Of a DNA stretch of 64,000 nucleotides, positions 33,355 to 41,913 are shown one piece after another. The DNA comes from CAWJFJ01 sp963800065 (GTDB lineage: Bacteria > Actinomycetota > Acidimicrobiia > Acidimicrobiales > UBA8190). The notes beneath the pieces were generated by a model. That model worked only from the letters and a program-made list of their open reading frames with translations. It searched no databases and was not told the DNA's origin. Within the stretch, counting starts at the first letter, position 1. Each line of letters opens with the position of its first letter. The stretch is taken from contig CAWCZO010000011.1 in NCBI GenBank assembly GCA_963800065.1, forward strand, positions 716,343 through 780,342, in the 5' to 3' direction. A program made the position numbers and the translations under genes.

Positions 33355-34392
33355 GTGAACCTCGATGAGGGCCTACTGCGCGGAGCGGACGTTCTCGTGG
33401 TCGACGACGAGCCGGCGAACGTCGCCCTCGTCCAGTCCATCCTGGAGCGCAACGGCTTCACCAGGATCCGCAGCACGACGGACCCGCGGGAGTTCCGGAC
33501 CCTCTTCGACGACACCCGGCCCGACATCGTCCTGCTCGATCTCCACATGCCCCACGTGGGCGGGCTGGAGCTGGTCCGTGAGATCGGTGGGCTCCTGGAA
33601 CCCGACGAGTACCTGCCCGTCCTCGTCCTCTCGGCCGACGTCACCGCCAAGGCCCGGCGCGACGCGCTCAGTGCGGGGGCGACGGACTTCCTCACCAAGC
33701 CCTTCGACACCACCGAGGTCGGTCTGCGTGTTCTCAACCACCTGGAGACCCGACGGATCCACCTGCGCCTCGACGGGCAACGACGCGAACTCGACGAACT
33801 GATCCTCCAGCGGACCACCGAGCTGGAGGTGTCACACCTCGAGTCCCTGAGGCGACTCCACGACGAGTTCAGGGACGAGACGAGTGAGCACACCGAGCGG
33901 GTGGGGACGATGGCGGCGATGCTCGGCCGCGCCGCCGCCGTGGGCGACGACCTGGCCGACCTCATCGCCCGGGCGGCACCGCTGCACGACCTGGGCAAGG
34001 TGGGGGTCCCCGACGCCGTCCTGCTCAAGCCGGGGAAGCTCAGTGCCGCTGAATTCGACCTGGTCCGCACGCACACGACGATCGGGGCGCGGATCATCGG
34101 GGAGACGACGTCGGAGGTGCTCGGCCTGGCCCGGGTCATCGCCGAGACGCACCACGAACGCTGGAACGGCGAGGGCTACCCGGCCGGCTTGAAGGGCGAG
34201 GCCATCCCCCTGCCCGGGCGGCTGGTGGCCGTCTGCGACGTCTTCGACGCCCTCACCCACGAGAGGCCGTACAAACGGGCCTGGACCGTCGAGGAGGCCG
34301 TCGGGGAGCTGGCGACCGAGCGGGGCCGCTTCTTCGACCCCGAGCTGGTCGACCTGTTCGTGGACCAGGTTCTTCCGAACCTGCCCGCCTGA
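33355..34392 (+). CDS. Response regulator with HD-GYP c-di-GMP phosphodiesterase domain
   Basis: 345 residues. Receiver domain about 8-130: VLVVDDEPANVALVQSILER, phospho-acceptor Asp in IVLLDLHMPHVGG, Thr/Ser in VLVLSADV and Lys in FLTKPFD. A helical linker leads to an HD-GYP domain about 175-340 with HDLGKVGVPDAVLLKPGKLS, HHERWNGEGYPAGLKGEAIP (intact GYP) and VAVCDVFDALTHERPYKRAW. Such proteins hydrolyse c-di-GMP. The GTG at 33355 is preferred because AGGGGGAAG precedes it; an ATG at 33298 would add 19 residues. Together with the GGDEF protein at 39480 it gives both halves of c-di-GMP turnover. Confidence 0.92.
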   Translation: MNLDEGLLRGADVLVVDDEPANVALVQSILERNGFTRIRSTTDPREFRTLFDDTRPDIVLLDLHMPHVGGLELVREIGGLLEPDEYLPVLVLSADVTAKARRDALSAGATDFLTKPFDTTEVGLRVLNHLETRRIHLRLDGQRRELDELILQRTTELEVSHLESLRRLHDEFRDETSEHTERVGTMAAMLGRAAAVGDDLADLIARAAPLHDLGKVGVPDAVLLKPGKLSAAEFDLVRTHTTIGARIIGETTSEVLGLARVIAETHHERWNGEGYPAGLKGEAIPLPGRLVAVCDVFDALTHERPYKRAWTVEEAVGELATERGRFFDPELVDLFVDQVLPNLPA

Positions 34393-34451
34393 GTGGGAAC
34401 AGCCCACAACAGTGGCTCAAGCCTGAGGCGCTGGACGACGAAGGTGTAAGG

Positions 34452-35168
34452 GTGAGCGTTGTGACGATGACGGAGGACGAGCGCACCGTGCTCGTGGCCG
34501 AAGACGACCAGGCCAGCCGCACTGCGACCCGGCTTTTCCTACAGCGCGTGGGCTACCACGTGGGCGAGGCGGTCGACGGGCCGTCCACCCTGCGTGAGGC
34601 CAGCCTGGGGCAGTACGACCTGGTCCTGCTGGACCTGGGCCTGCCGGGGATCGACGGGGACGAGGTCCTCTCCCGCCTGCGCCGGGACGGCGCCCTGCCC
34701 GTGATCGTGCTCACGGGCCGGTCCGAGGAGTCCGAGCGGATCCGTGTCCTGGATCTCGGGGCCGACGACTACGTCGTGAAGCCCTGCTCGCTGCCCGAGC
34801 TCGAGGCCCGCATCCGCGCCGTCCTGCGGCGGGGGCATCCGGCGCACGCCGTGAACAAGGTCGAGCACGACGGACTGGTCATCGACCGTGCCGCCCACCG
34901 GGTCGAGGTCGACGGACGGACCGTCGACCTCACCCCGAAGGAGTTCGATCTCCTGGCCTTCCTGGCCACGGGGTCGGAGCAGGTGTTCTCCCGCGAAGAG
35001 CTGCTCGAGCACGTGTGGGGCTCGACCCAGGAGTGGCAGGACCCGGCCACGGTGACAGAGCACATCCGGCGGCTACGCCTCAAGCTGGAGCCCGACCCGG
35101 CCCAACCCCGCTGGCTCCACACGGTGCGCGGGATCGGCTACCGGTTCTCCGGCGCCGAAGAGGCCTGA
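34452..35168 (+). CDS. OmpR/PhoB-family response regulator
   Basis: 238 residues: receiver about 10-125 (VLVAEDDQASRTATRLFL, phospho-Asp in YDLVLLDLGLPGIDG, VIVLTGRSEE, DDYVVKPCSLPELEARI) and winged-helix Trans_reg_C about 140-235 (DRTVDLTPKEFDLL-like strand, FSREELLEHVWGSTQEWQ, TVTEHIRRLRLKLEPD, TVRGIGYRFSG). It binds DNA as a phosphorylation-dependent dimer. No cognate HisKA kinase adjoins; the nearest kinase is the convergent PdtaS type. GTG at 34452 with GAAGG upstream; ATG at 34467 is an alternative. Confidence 0.93.
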   Translation: MSVVTMTEDERTVLVAEDDQASRTATRLFLQRVGYHVGEAVDGPSTLREASLGQYDLVLLDLGLPGIDGDEVLSRLRRDGALPVIVLTGRSEESERIRVLDLGADDYVVKPCSLPELEARIRAVLRRGHPAHAVNKVEHDGLVIDRAAHRVEVDGRTVDLTPKEFDLLAFLATGSEQVFSREELLEHVWGSTQEWQDPATVTEHIRRLRLKLEPDPAQPRWLHTVRGIGYRFSGAEEA

Positions 35169-35214
35169 TCTCCGACCCAGCCGGCCGGCGGCCCATCCGA
35201 CCGCAGGCGACCGG

Positions 35215-36789
35215 TCACAGCCACGACTGGTCCTCGTCGACGGTGGGGGCGGGGATGTCGAGTGTCACCAGGGTGCCGTCGCGGCTCTCCATCACGATGG
35301 TCCCGCCCAGCTGCGTGGTCACCAGGTCCCGCACGATCGACAGACCCAGGCTCGACGTGGCCTCGATGTCGAAACCGGGAGGGAGCCCGACGCCGTCGTC
35401 GCGCACCTGCAGGGTGAGACGCCGTCCGTCGTTGGCCAGGACGAGGTCGACGCGTCCCGACGGCTCCGCCGTCGCCGTGTCGGGCGACCCGTCGACGCCG
35501 TCGGAGGGAAAGGCGTGCTCGACGGCGTTCTGGAGCAGCTCGGCCAGAACCACGGCCAGCGGTGTGGCCACGTCGGCACCCACCTCGCCGATGTCACCGG
35601 TGACCCGGATGTCGACGCTGTGACCGGACACGGCGGAATCCTCGGCCATCCGCACCAACGACTCCACGATCTCGTCGAAGGGGACCTCGTCGCCGGGTTC
35701 ACGCGACAGGATCTCGTGGACGACGGCGATCGAACGGACGCGCCGCTCGGCTTCGCGTAGTGCCTCCTGCCCCTGTCCCGGCGCCAAACGTCGGGCCTGC
35801 AGGCGCAGCAGCGACGAGATCGTCTGCAGGTTGTTCTTCACCCGGTGGTGGACCTCACGGATGGCGGCGTCCTTCGACAGAAGGAGGCGGTCGAGGCGCC
35901 GCAGATCGGTCACGTCGCGCAGCAGCACCATGGCCCCGGTGACGGTCCCGGCCACGAGGAGCGGCGTGCAGTGGACGAGCACGATGACGTCGGGCCGTCG
36001 CTCCACCTCCTCGATCACCGGGCAGCCCGCCGCCAGGGCCCGGTCGACGGCCGTCTCCTCGACGCCCAGATCGGGTAGCCGTCGGCTCTCCACCGCCTCG
36101 GTCACCCCCATGCGGTGCAACGCGCTCATGGCGTTGGGCGACGAGTAGACGATCCGCCCCTCGGTGTCGACGAGGATCAGGCCGTCACCCACCCGCGGTG
36201 CGTCCTCGGTGGTGACGTCCTCCCCGGCGAAGGGGTAGTCACCGGCCGCCACCATGGCCGCCAGGCGCTGGTAGAGATCGCGATAGACCCGCTCGAGGCG
36301 ATAGGACCGGCGCCGGTCCTCCAGAGGTCCGATCCGCACCATGACGGCCGGCGCGGCGCCGCCCAGGGGAACGGGGACACATTCGAACTGCGCCGTGTCG
36401 GGAACGGCGGGGACCTCGCCCGTGTCAGAGGAGTCGCCGTGGACGGGCCAGGAGAGGAGGGGCTCGGGAAGCGGCGTGGGCGCCGGCACGTTGGCCACCC
36501 CCGAGACGACCTTCCCTGTGCGGACCGCCTCGGCCGCCACCTGCCAGTCATCGGCGGCCACCACCTGCCCGACGAGGTCGACCCGCAGCAAAGTCACGCT
36601 GGTGGTCGGTCTGATCTGACCGAGGACCAGGAGGCTCTGACCGTCGGAGCCCTTGGCCGGGACGAGGAGCAGGAGATCCGAGAAGGAGAGGTCGGAGAGC
36701 ACCCCCCACGAGCCCAGCAAGCGCTGGAGATGATCGAAGTCGGCCTCGTCGAGATCGGTGAACGAGGCGGCCAGCTCGGCCGGCGTCAT
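35215..36789 (-). CDS. pdtaS: PdtaS-type sensor histidine kinase (HisKA_2/HWE-like)
   Basis: 524 residues. An N-terminal GAF-like domain (about 1-180) and a PAS domain (about 190-300, LILVDTEGRIVYSSPNAM) precede a HisKA_2 dimerisation helix with the phospho-acceptor His in REVHHRVKNNLQTISSLLRL and an HATPase_c domain with LAELLQNAVEHAFP, VRDDGVGLPPGFD and SSLGLSIVRDLVTTQLGGTI. This is the layout of M. tuberculosis PdtaS, whose partner PdtaR is an ANTAR RNA-binding regulator; no ANTAR protein is in this window. Start is at the TGATG overlap with the PHP gene. Confidence 0.9.
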   Translation of the reverse strand: MTPAELAASFTDLDEADFDHLQRLLGSWGVLSDLSFSDLLLLVPAKGSDGQSLLVLGQIRPTTSVTLLRVDLVGQVVAADDWQVAAEAVRTGKVVSGVANVPAPTPLPEPLLSWPVHGDSSDTGEVPAVPDTAQFECVPVPLGGAAPAVMVRIGPLEDRRRSYRLERVYRDLYQRLAAMVAAGDYPFAGEDVTTEDAPRVGDGLILVDTEGRIVYSSPNAMSALHRMGVTEAVESRRLPDLGVEETAVDRALAAGCPVIEEVERRPDVIVLVHCTPLLVAGTVTGAMVLLRDVTDLRRLDRLLLSKDAAIREVHHRVKNNLQTISSLLRLQARRLAPGQGQEALREAERRVRSIAVVHEILSREPGDEVPFDEIVESLVRMAEDSAVSGHSVDIRVTGDIGEVGADVATPLAVVLAELLQNAVEHAFPSDGVDGSPDTATAEPSGRVDLVLANDGRRLTLQVRDDGVGLPPGFDIEATSSLGLSIVRDLVTTQLGGTIVMESRDGTLVTLDIPAPTVDEDQSWL

Positions 36790-37676
36790 CACGGGAGCTG
36801 GACCCCCGCCTGCGACGGCACGTCAAACGGTCGGCGGCCGCGAAAGGCCCGGAGGGTGTCGACGTCCAGTGCCGCCAAGAGAGCGGCGAGCTCGGCCGAC
36901 CGGTCGGCCACGTCGGCCAGCCGGTGGGCGTCGGAGGCGGTGGTGAGCGGTACGCCGTGACGGACGAACCGCTCCAGCAGGGGTGGCGACGGATACGGCT
37001 CGTCGGCCGGCTTGCGCCAGCCGGCGGACGACAGCTCGGCGGCCATCCCCGACGACACGGCCGCCTCCACGAGGCGGTCCCAGCACTCCCCGGGGGCGGC
37101 GGGTCGGTGGCCGGCGACCTTTACCAGATCGGGGTGGGCGAGGACGTCGCACGTCCCCGAGGCGGCCAGTTCCTCGATGGCGGTCACGTAGTCGGACCAT
37201 GCGTCGTCCACGGCGCGGGTGGGCCACTCCCCCATGGAGACGGGGTCGGAAAGGTCGTCGAAGCGCCATGTGCCGATCCAGTGGACCGAGCCGAGCAGGA
37301 CGTCGAAGGGATAGCCGCCGAGCAGGGTGGCGACATCCTCCATCCGCCCACGGTAGTAGTCGACCTCGAGCCCGAGCACGACAGGGAGGCCGGCGTCCTT
37401 CGCCGCCTGCACACACCCGACGTAGGCGTCGAGGTCGGCGTGGACGTGCTCGTCCCAGTAGCTCTGCATGGACACGCGCAGAGCGGCCTGCGGCTCGTCC
37501 TCCCAGAACCCGCGGAAGAGCGAATCGGCCTGCCGGAAACGGAAGAGGTGTTCGGTCAGCGCGATCTCGGTGACGCCCCGCTCCCGGGCCCGTTCGCAGT
37601 AGGCGGCCACCTGGTCGAGGGTGGGGGCGGTGTCGCGCTGCCCGTGCGGCCAGAGATGGAGGTGGTAGTCCAGCAC
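36789..37676 (-). CDS. PHP-domain phosphoesterase (HisJ-like)
   Basis: 295 residues with metal-binding PHP motifs in order: LDYHLHLWPHG, IALTEHLFRF, LGLEVDYYRG, LLGSVHWIG, VLAHPDLVKVAG and TASDAHRLADVADR. HisJ-type members are histidinol-phosphate phosphatases, and the spacing here fits that group; other phosphoesters are possible because no his gene is near. The GTG start places LDYHLH at the N-terminus, as usual. It is coupled to the downstream kinase gene by TGATG. Confidence 0.88.
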   Translation of the reverse strand: MLDYHLHLWPHGQRDTAPTLDQVAAYCERARERGVTEIALTEHLFRFRQADSLFRGFWEDEPQAALRVSMQSYWDEHVHADLDAYVGCVQAAKDAGLPVVLGLEVDYYRGRMEDVATLLGGYPFDVLLGSVHWIGTWRFDDLSDPVSMGEWPTRAVDDAWSDYVTAIEELAASGTCDVLAHPDLVKVAGHRPAAPGECWDRLVEAAVSSGMAAELSSAGWRKPADEPYPSPPLLERFVRHGVPLTTASDAHRLADVADRSAELAALLAALDVDTLRAFRGRRPFDVPSQAGVQLP

Positions 37677-37706
37677 GACGGCGCTCGACCCTCGGGCCGG
37701 TCCGCG

Positions 37707-38378
37707 CTACTCGCCGGACCCGGTGGCGCCGGCGTCGGCCGCCCGGCGGATCAGTGTGACACCGTCGCGCACCGTGAGCTGGACGCACACCACCCGCCCG
37801 TCGGCGGCGACGGCGTCGTTGAAGGCCCGGATGGCCACCGTGTCGTTTGACTGGTCGCTGTCGTTCACCACGTTCCCGCTCCACAGGGTGTTGTCGGCGG
37901 CGATGAGGCCGCCTGGTGCCAGCTTGGGCAGGACGGCCTGGTAGTAGGAGAGGTAGCTGCCCTTGTCGGCGTCGATGAAGACGAAGTCGAAAGGCCCGGG
38001 AAGCGATTGCACGGTGTCGATGGCCGGTCCCTCGATGACCTCGATGCGGTCGGCGTAAGGGCTGGCGGCGATGTGGCGACGGGCGGCCTCGGCGTGAACG
38101 GGGCTGAGCTCGCAGGTGGTGATCAGCCCACCGGGTGCCAGGCCGGCCGCCATGGCCAGGGAGGAGTATCCACTGAAGGTCCCGATCTCGAGGATCCGGC
38201 GGGGGCGCAGTGCGAACACCAGCATCTCGAGGAACCGGCCTTCGAGCGTGCCCACCATCATTCCCGGGAAATCGAGCTTCTGCCGGGTCTCGGCGTCCAC
38301 CGCCACCAGGTGGGGGGGCGGTGGCGTCGTATGGTCCTCAGCGTACTTCTCCAGGACGGGGTCCACGATGTCGGTCAT
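37707..38378 (-). CDS. Class I SAM-dependent O-methyltransferase (COMT-like)
   Basis: 223 residues. Seen are GTLEGRFLEMLVFAL, SAM motif ILEIGTFSGYSSLAMAAGLA (about 63), TCELSPVHAEAARRHI, FDFVFIDADKGSYLSYYQAV with the metal Asp, and IAADNTLWSGNVVND. These are the marks of cation-dependent catechol/caffeoyl-CoA O-methyltransferases, soluble enzymes acting on vicinal hydroxyls. The ATG at 38378 is preferred over a GTG three codons upstream because GGAGG then lies 10 nt away. Confidence 0.92.
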   Translation of the reverse strand: MTDIVDPVLEKYAEDHTTPPPPHLVAVDAETRQKLDFPGMMVGTLEGRFLEMLVFALRPRRILEIGTFSGYSSLAMAAGLAPGGLITTCELSPVHAEAARRHIAASPYADRIEVIEGPAIDTVQSLPGPFDFVFIDADKGSYLSYYQAVLPKLAPGGLIAADNTLWSGNVVNDSDQSNDTVAIRAFNDAVAADGRVVCVQLTVRDGVTLIRRAADAGATGSGE

Positions 38379-38510
38379 TGGTCTCACACCTCCGAACGCA
38401 TCGTAGGCGGAGGCGACCGGCCCCTCACTCGTGACGATGTCAGACCGACCCCGAGATCGGGGCAGTGTCGGGGGCCGGGACCGACGGAGTGCTCTAGTCC
38501 GGGCCGCCGA

Positions 38511-39230
38511 TCACGAGGCCACGGCCGGGCGGGTCATCTTGAGGACCTCGTTGAGCGAGTCCATGTACTCGTGGTGCGACACCTCGCTACCGTCGTGGGC
38601 GGCCACGGCGTAGGCGGCGTGCAGGCGATGGCGGGCGGCGGAGATCTGATCGGTGGGCATCCCGCTCTCGGCACAGTCGATGTCGCTCAGGAGCACTTCG
38701 AACCCCAGGGCGTCGAGGTGGGCGAACTGCTTCACCAGCCGTTCGAGATGCCCGGCCACCTCGTCACCGGCCGACGTCGTGGCGGCGTCACCGGACAAGA
38801 CGGCCAGATGCCGCTGCCAGCGGTCCTCGTGCGCCACCACCAGAAAGGCACCGACCAGACCGAAGCGCTGGACCACGGCGTCGCGCGCCTCGGGAGCGGT
38901 GTCCGGCGATCCGAGGAGGGCCAGGGCCACGGCGGGGTCGGCCAGGAAGCGGTCGGCACAGACGCCGTCGGCCTCGGCGTCCTCGTGGGACAAGGCCCGG
39001 GCCAACAACAAAGAGGCGCGTCGGCGGCGGTCGGTGACCGGCGCGACGACGCCACTCTCCGACGACAAGAGGTGGCCGTGATGCGCCGCCCACCTCCCGA
39101 TGTGCGCGCGATGCGTGGTCGTGGTGGAACACGGATGACCGGCCCGGCAGTAGAGATCGTCATCGGTCACGTGATTGGCGCAGGGCCGTCCGGTGGTCGT
39201 GAAAGCGAACCCGCAGGTCCTGACGGCCAC
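38511..39230 (-). CDS. Hypothetical Cys/His-rich N-terminus protein
   Basis: 239 residues from the GTG at 39230. Residues 4-35 hold a knuckle-like pattern (TCGFAFTTTGRPCANHV, then YCRAGHPC), reminiscent of short zinc-binding segments. The rest is alpha-helical (RRRRASLLLARALSHEDAEA, AVALALLGSPDTAPEARDAV, EVAGHLERLVKQFAHLDALG) with no known motif. The frame stays open further upstream to 39410 with more Cys, but that DNA is AT-richer and looks like a promoter region, so I prefer the shorter form. It is divergent from the GGDEF gene. Function unknown. Confidence 0.6.
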   Translation of the reverse strand: MAVRTCGFAFTTTGRPCANHVTDDDLYCRAGHPCSTTTTHRAHIGRWAAHHGHLLSSESGVVAPVTDRRRRASLLLARALSHEDAEADGVCADRFLADPAVALALLGSPDTAPEARDAVVQRFGLVGAFLVVAHEDRWQRHLAVLSGDAATTSAGDEVAGHLERLVKQFAHLDALGFEVLLSDIDCAESGMPTDQISAARHRLHAAYAVAAHDGSEVSHHEYMDSLNEVLKMTRPAVAS

Positions 39231-39479
39231 TTCTTTTTGGTTCCTGATCGTTGACTGCTTCCTCACGATTTTCTGTCGGCAGCGGGAACCGTCTTCTTCA
39301 ACCAAGAGAGCACAACCCCGGCGGACCCGAGACAGAAAACGGATGAGGCAACGGTGATCGGCCCACCCGCAACGGACGCACAAATCCGGTGCCATCCACC
39401 CCGGCGGCACGGTCCCCAGGTCAACCTACGGCACCCCGGCGCCGATGGAGAGGGCGTGATCACGGGGGCACCGGCGTAG
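39231..39479. other. 249-bp divergent gap between the Cys-rich protein and the GGDEF gene
   Basis: Locally AT-richer than the surroundings, with TTGACT near 39252 but no matching -10. A 10-bp palindrome CGTGATCACG lies at 39455-39464, 15 bp before the GGDEF start. Nothing else is recognisable. Confidence 0.4.
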
Positions 39480-40712
39480 ATGGACCGGGAGAGTCTGGCC
39501 GAAGTCGCGCGGTCGCTGCCCGACGCGGTGGTCGTCATCGATCGGATGGGGGGCGTCCTGTGGCACAACGACGCCGCCGGGCGCTTGTTCGGACCTACGG
39601 CGGAGTCGATGGTGGGAACCAACGCGCTCGACTTCGTCCACGGCGAGGACAAGGAACTGGCCCGGGTGGCGTTGACGAGCATCCAGGGCAAGGCCGTCGG
39701 GACCCCGCTCGAACTAAGGGTGCAGTCCGGGGAGACGTGGAAGCTCGTCGAGGTGATCGGCTCCAATCTCCTGGACCACTCCTCGGTGGGCGGGCTGGTG
39801 TTGTGCATCCGCGACCTCACAGAGAGACGCCGCTGGGAGGTGGCCAACAACGAGGTCGGTCGCTTCCGCTCGTTGGTCCACAACGCGGCGAGCATCATCA
39901 TGCTCCTGGAGCCGACCGGCGAGATCGAGTCCGTCTCGGCGGCCATCACACGCCTGCTCGGACACGACCAGGAGCTCGTCGAGGGACGGCCCCTCACCGA
40001 CTTCGTGGTGGAACGCGACCGCTCGGCGGTGGCATCGACACTGGCGCGCGCCCTCGACGGCCCGAAGTGGAGCACCGGTCCGACCACGGTGGAGGTCGAG
40101 ATGCTCCGGCGCGGTGGGGCCCCTGTCCCCATCGAGCTCAGCTTCGTGAATCTCATGGACGACCCGACGATCAACGGGTTCGTCGTTTCGGGTCACGACA
40201 TCAGCCAGTTGCGGGCCACTCAGGAGGCACTCGACGGCCTCGGCTCACGTGACCCCCTCACCGACCTACCCAACCGTGACGCCTTGTGTCGTCATCTCGA
40301 ACACTGTCTCGACGACCCCAAGACGGCCGTCATCTTCCTCGATCTCGACGGCTTCAAACAGGTCAACGACGAGTTCGGACAAGACGTCGGGGACGAATTG
40401 CTGCGCCTCCTCGGCGATCGGTTGCGGCAGTCGGTGCGGCGCGCCGACTTCGTCTCCCGCTACGGGGGGGACGAATTCGTGGTCGTGGCGCGGACGGAGA
40501 ACGACCGGGATCTGGAGAAGCTCTCTCAGCGCCTGGTCCGGGCCATCGAACACCCCACCGAGCTGTCCGTCGGATCCATCTCGCTCAGCGCCAGCGTGGG
40601 CCTGGCCCATCCCCATCCCCAGGACACCCCGGAGACCATCCTGATCCGGGCCGACACGGGCATGTTCACGGCCAAGGTCCACGGGGACGGCCTCCCGCAC
40701 GCGCTCACCTGA
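39480..40712 (+). CDS. Diguanylate cyclase with two PAS domains (PAS-PAS-GGDEF)
   Basis: 410 residues. PAS 1 about 5-115 (LPDAVVVIDRMGGVLWHNDA, CIRDLTERRR), PAS 2 about 125-245 (IIMLLEPTGEIESVSAAITR, GHDISQLRATQEAL), GGDEF about 255-405 (DPLTDLPNRDALCRHLEHCL, VIFLDLDGFKQVNDEFGQDV, catalytic RYGGDEFVVVARTE). The catalytic GGDEF is intact; no RxxD inhibitory site is evident five residues before it. It lacks an EAL domain and membrane segments, so is a soluble c-di-GMP synthase regulated by PAS ligands. Confidence 0.93.
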   Translation: MDRESLAEVARSLPDAVVVIDRMGGVLWHNDAAGRLFGPTAESMVGTNALDFVHGEDKELARVALTSIQGKAVGTPLELRVQSGETWKLVEVIGSNLLDHSSVGGLVLCIRDLTERRRWEVANNEVGRFRSLVHNAASIIMLLEPTGEIESVSAAITRLLGHDQELVEGRPLTDFVVERDRSAVASTLARALDGPKWSTGPTTVEVEMLRRGGAPVPIELSFVNLMDDPTINGFVVSGHDISQLRATQEALDGLGSRDPLTDLPNRDALCRHLEHCLDDPKTAVIFLDLDGFKQVNDEFGQDVGDELLRLLGDRLRQSVRRADFVSRYGGDEFVVVARTENDRDLEKLSQRLVRAIEHPTELSVGSISLSASVGLAHPHPQDTPETILIRADTGMFTAKVHGDGLPHALT

Positions 40713-40722
40713 TACCGCAGCG

Positions 40723-41913
40723 TCACTCGCCCCACAGACCGGCGCCCAACCGCATGAGGCCGGCGAAGTCGTGCACATCGGTGTCGAAGTAGGGGACGCT
40801 CACCAGGGTCTCGGCGGTGGTGGACAGCTCCGCCTGTTTCTCCGCTTCGCTCTGGGCCACCAGCCGGTAGTTCATGTAGTTCTGTCCCACCTCGACCAGG
40901 ACCCGGCGTATCTGGGCGGTGTCGGCCACCCCCAGGGTCGGCGCCACGGCGGCGGCGATCTCCTCGGCCCGGTCCCGTAGACGTTCGGCCACCACGGTGG
41001 CCTCGGGATAACGCAGATAGTCGGGGAGGACCTTGTTGAGGACGATCGCCCCCAGATGCAATTTGCGTTCGGTTATGGCCTGGGCGAAGTACTCCGCCTC
41101 CCGCAGGGGCACCGTCTCCAGAGTGGACACCACGATGAACGACGTCCTCCGGTCGGCGAGGAGACGCTCCACGGCACGGGCCCGCTCGATGAAGCCGTCG
41201 TACATGGTCTGGAACAAGATGAAGAATTCGGCGATGTCGGCCAGGAACTGCGTGCCCAGGATGCGGTCGGCCACCTGGTAGAAGGGCCTCGAGGCCAGGT
41301 TGACCAGGCGCGAGCGGTAGGGAACGATCAACCAACGCAGCAGGCGACTCGAGAAGAACTCGGCCATGCGCTCGGGGGCATCGAGGAAATCGAGGGCGTT
41401 CCGGGTGGGTGGGGTGTCCACCACGATCAGGTCGTAGACCCCTTCGGAATGGATCTCGAACAGGCGCTCCATGGCGATGTAGTCGTGGCTCTGGACGAAG
41501 CGGCCCGAGATGTTGCGGTAGAGGGGGTTGGCCAGGATCTCGTCGCGGGTGCGGGCGTCGGGTGCGTGGTGACGGATCAGCGCGTCCCACGACTCCTTGG
41601 TGTCGAGCATGGCGGCGTAGAGCTCACCCCGAGGTTTGACACCGGCCGAGGCGAAAGCCTCGTTCGGGACCCGTCGTTCGGTGTTGCCGATGCCCTCCAG
41701 TCCGAGGGCGTCAGCCAGCCGGCGGGCCGGGTCGATGGTGAGGACCAGGACCTTGCCACCCCCGCGGGCGGCGGCCATGGCCGCCGCCGCCGCTGCCGTC
41801 GTGGTCTTGCCCACACCTCCCGGGCCGCACGCCACGATGATCTCGCGCGAGGCCAGCAGACCGTCGAGCGACCCGTGTCCGGACGACGGCGCCGGAGCGC
41901 GCCGGGGAGTCAT
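40723..41913 (-). CDS. ArsA-like ATPase, second of a pair (Rv3680-like)
   Basis: 396 residues of the ArsA/GET3 branch of SIMIBI ATPases: deviant Walker A CGPGGVGKTTTAAAAAAMAA (about 27), switch I LTIDPARRLADALG, A-motif IVVDTPPTRNALDFLDAPE, and a C-terminal helical domain. The start ATG shares its A with the upstream stop (TGATG), so the two ATPases are made in fixed ratio and may form a heterodimer. The pair resembles Rv3679/Rv3680 of M. tuberculosis, linked there to redox and nitric oxide tolerance. There is no arsenite pump or ArsR gene nearby, so arsenic transport is unlikely. Confidence 0.88.
   Translation of the reverse strand: MTPRRAPAPSSGHGSLDGLLASREIIVACGPGGVGKTTTAAAAAAMAAARGGGKVLVLTIDPARRLADALGLEGIGNTERRVPNEAFASAGVKPRGELYAAMLDTKESWDALIRHHAPDARTRDEILANPLYRNISGRFVQSHDYIAMERLFEIHSEGVYDLIVVDTPPTRNALDFLDAPERMAEFFSSRLLRWLIVPYRSRLVNLASRPFYQVADRILGTQFLADIAEFFILFQTMYDGFIERARAVERLLADRRTSFIVVSTLETVPLREAEYFAQAITERKLHLGAIVLNKVLPDYLRYPEATVVAERLRDRAEEIAAAVAPTLGVADTAQIRRVLVEVGQNYMNYRLVAQSEAEKQAELSTTAETLVSVPYFDTDVHDFAGLMRLGAGLWGE

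Noticed and set aside
38449..38462. CCCCGAGATCGGGG as a terminator
   Set aside because: The loop would be only two bases and there is no U-tract; probably chance in GC-rich DNA.
39455..39464. CGTGATCACG as a third copy of the men operator
   Set aside because: Shares only the 8-bp core GTGATCAC; the flanking GA/TC of the two men sites is missing, and GTGATCAC also occurs by chance in coding DNA.
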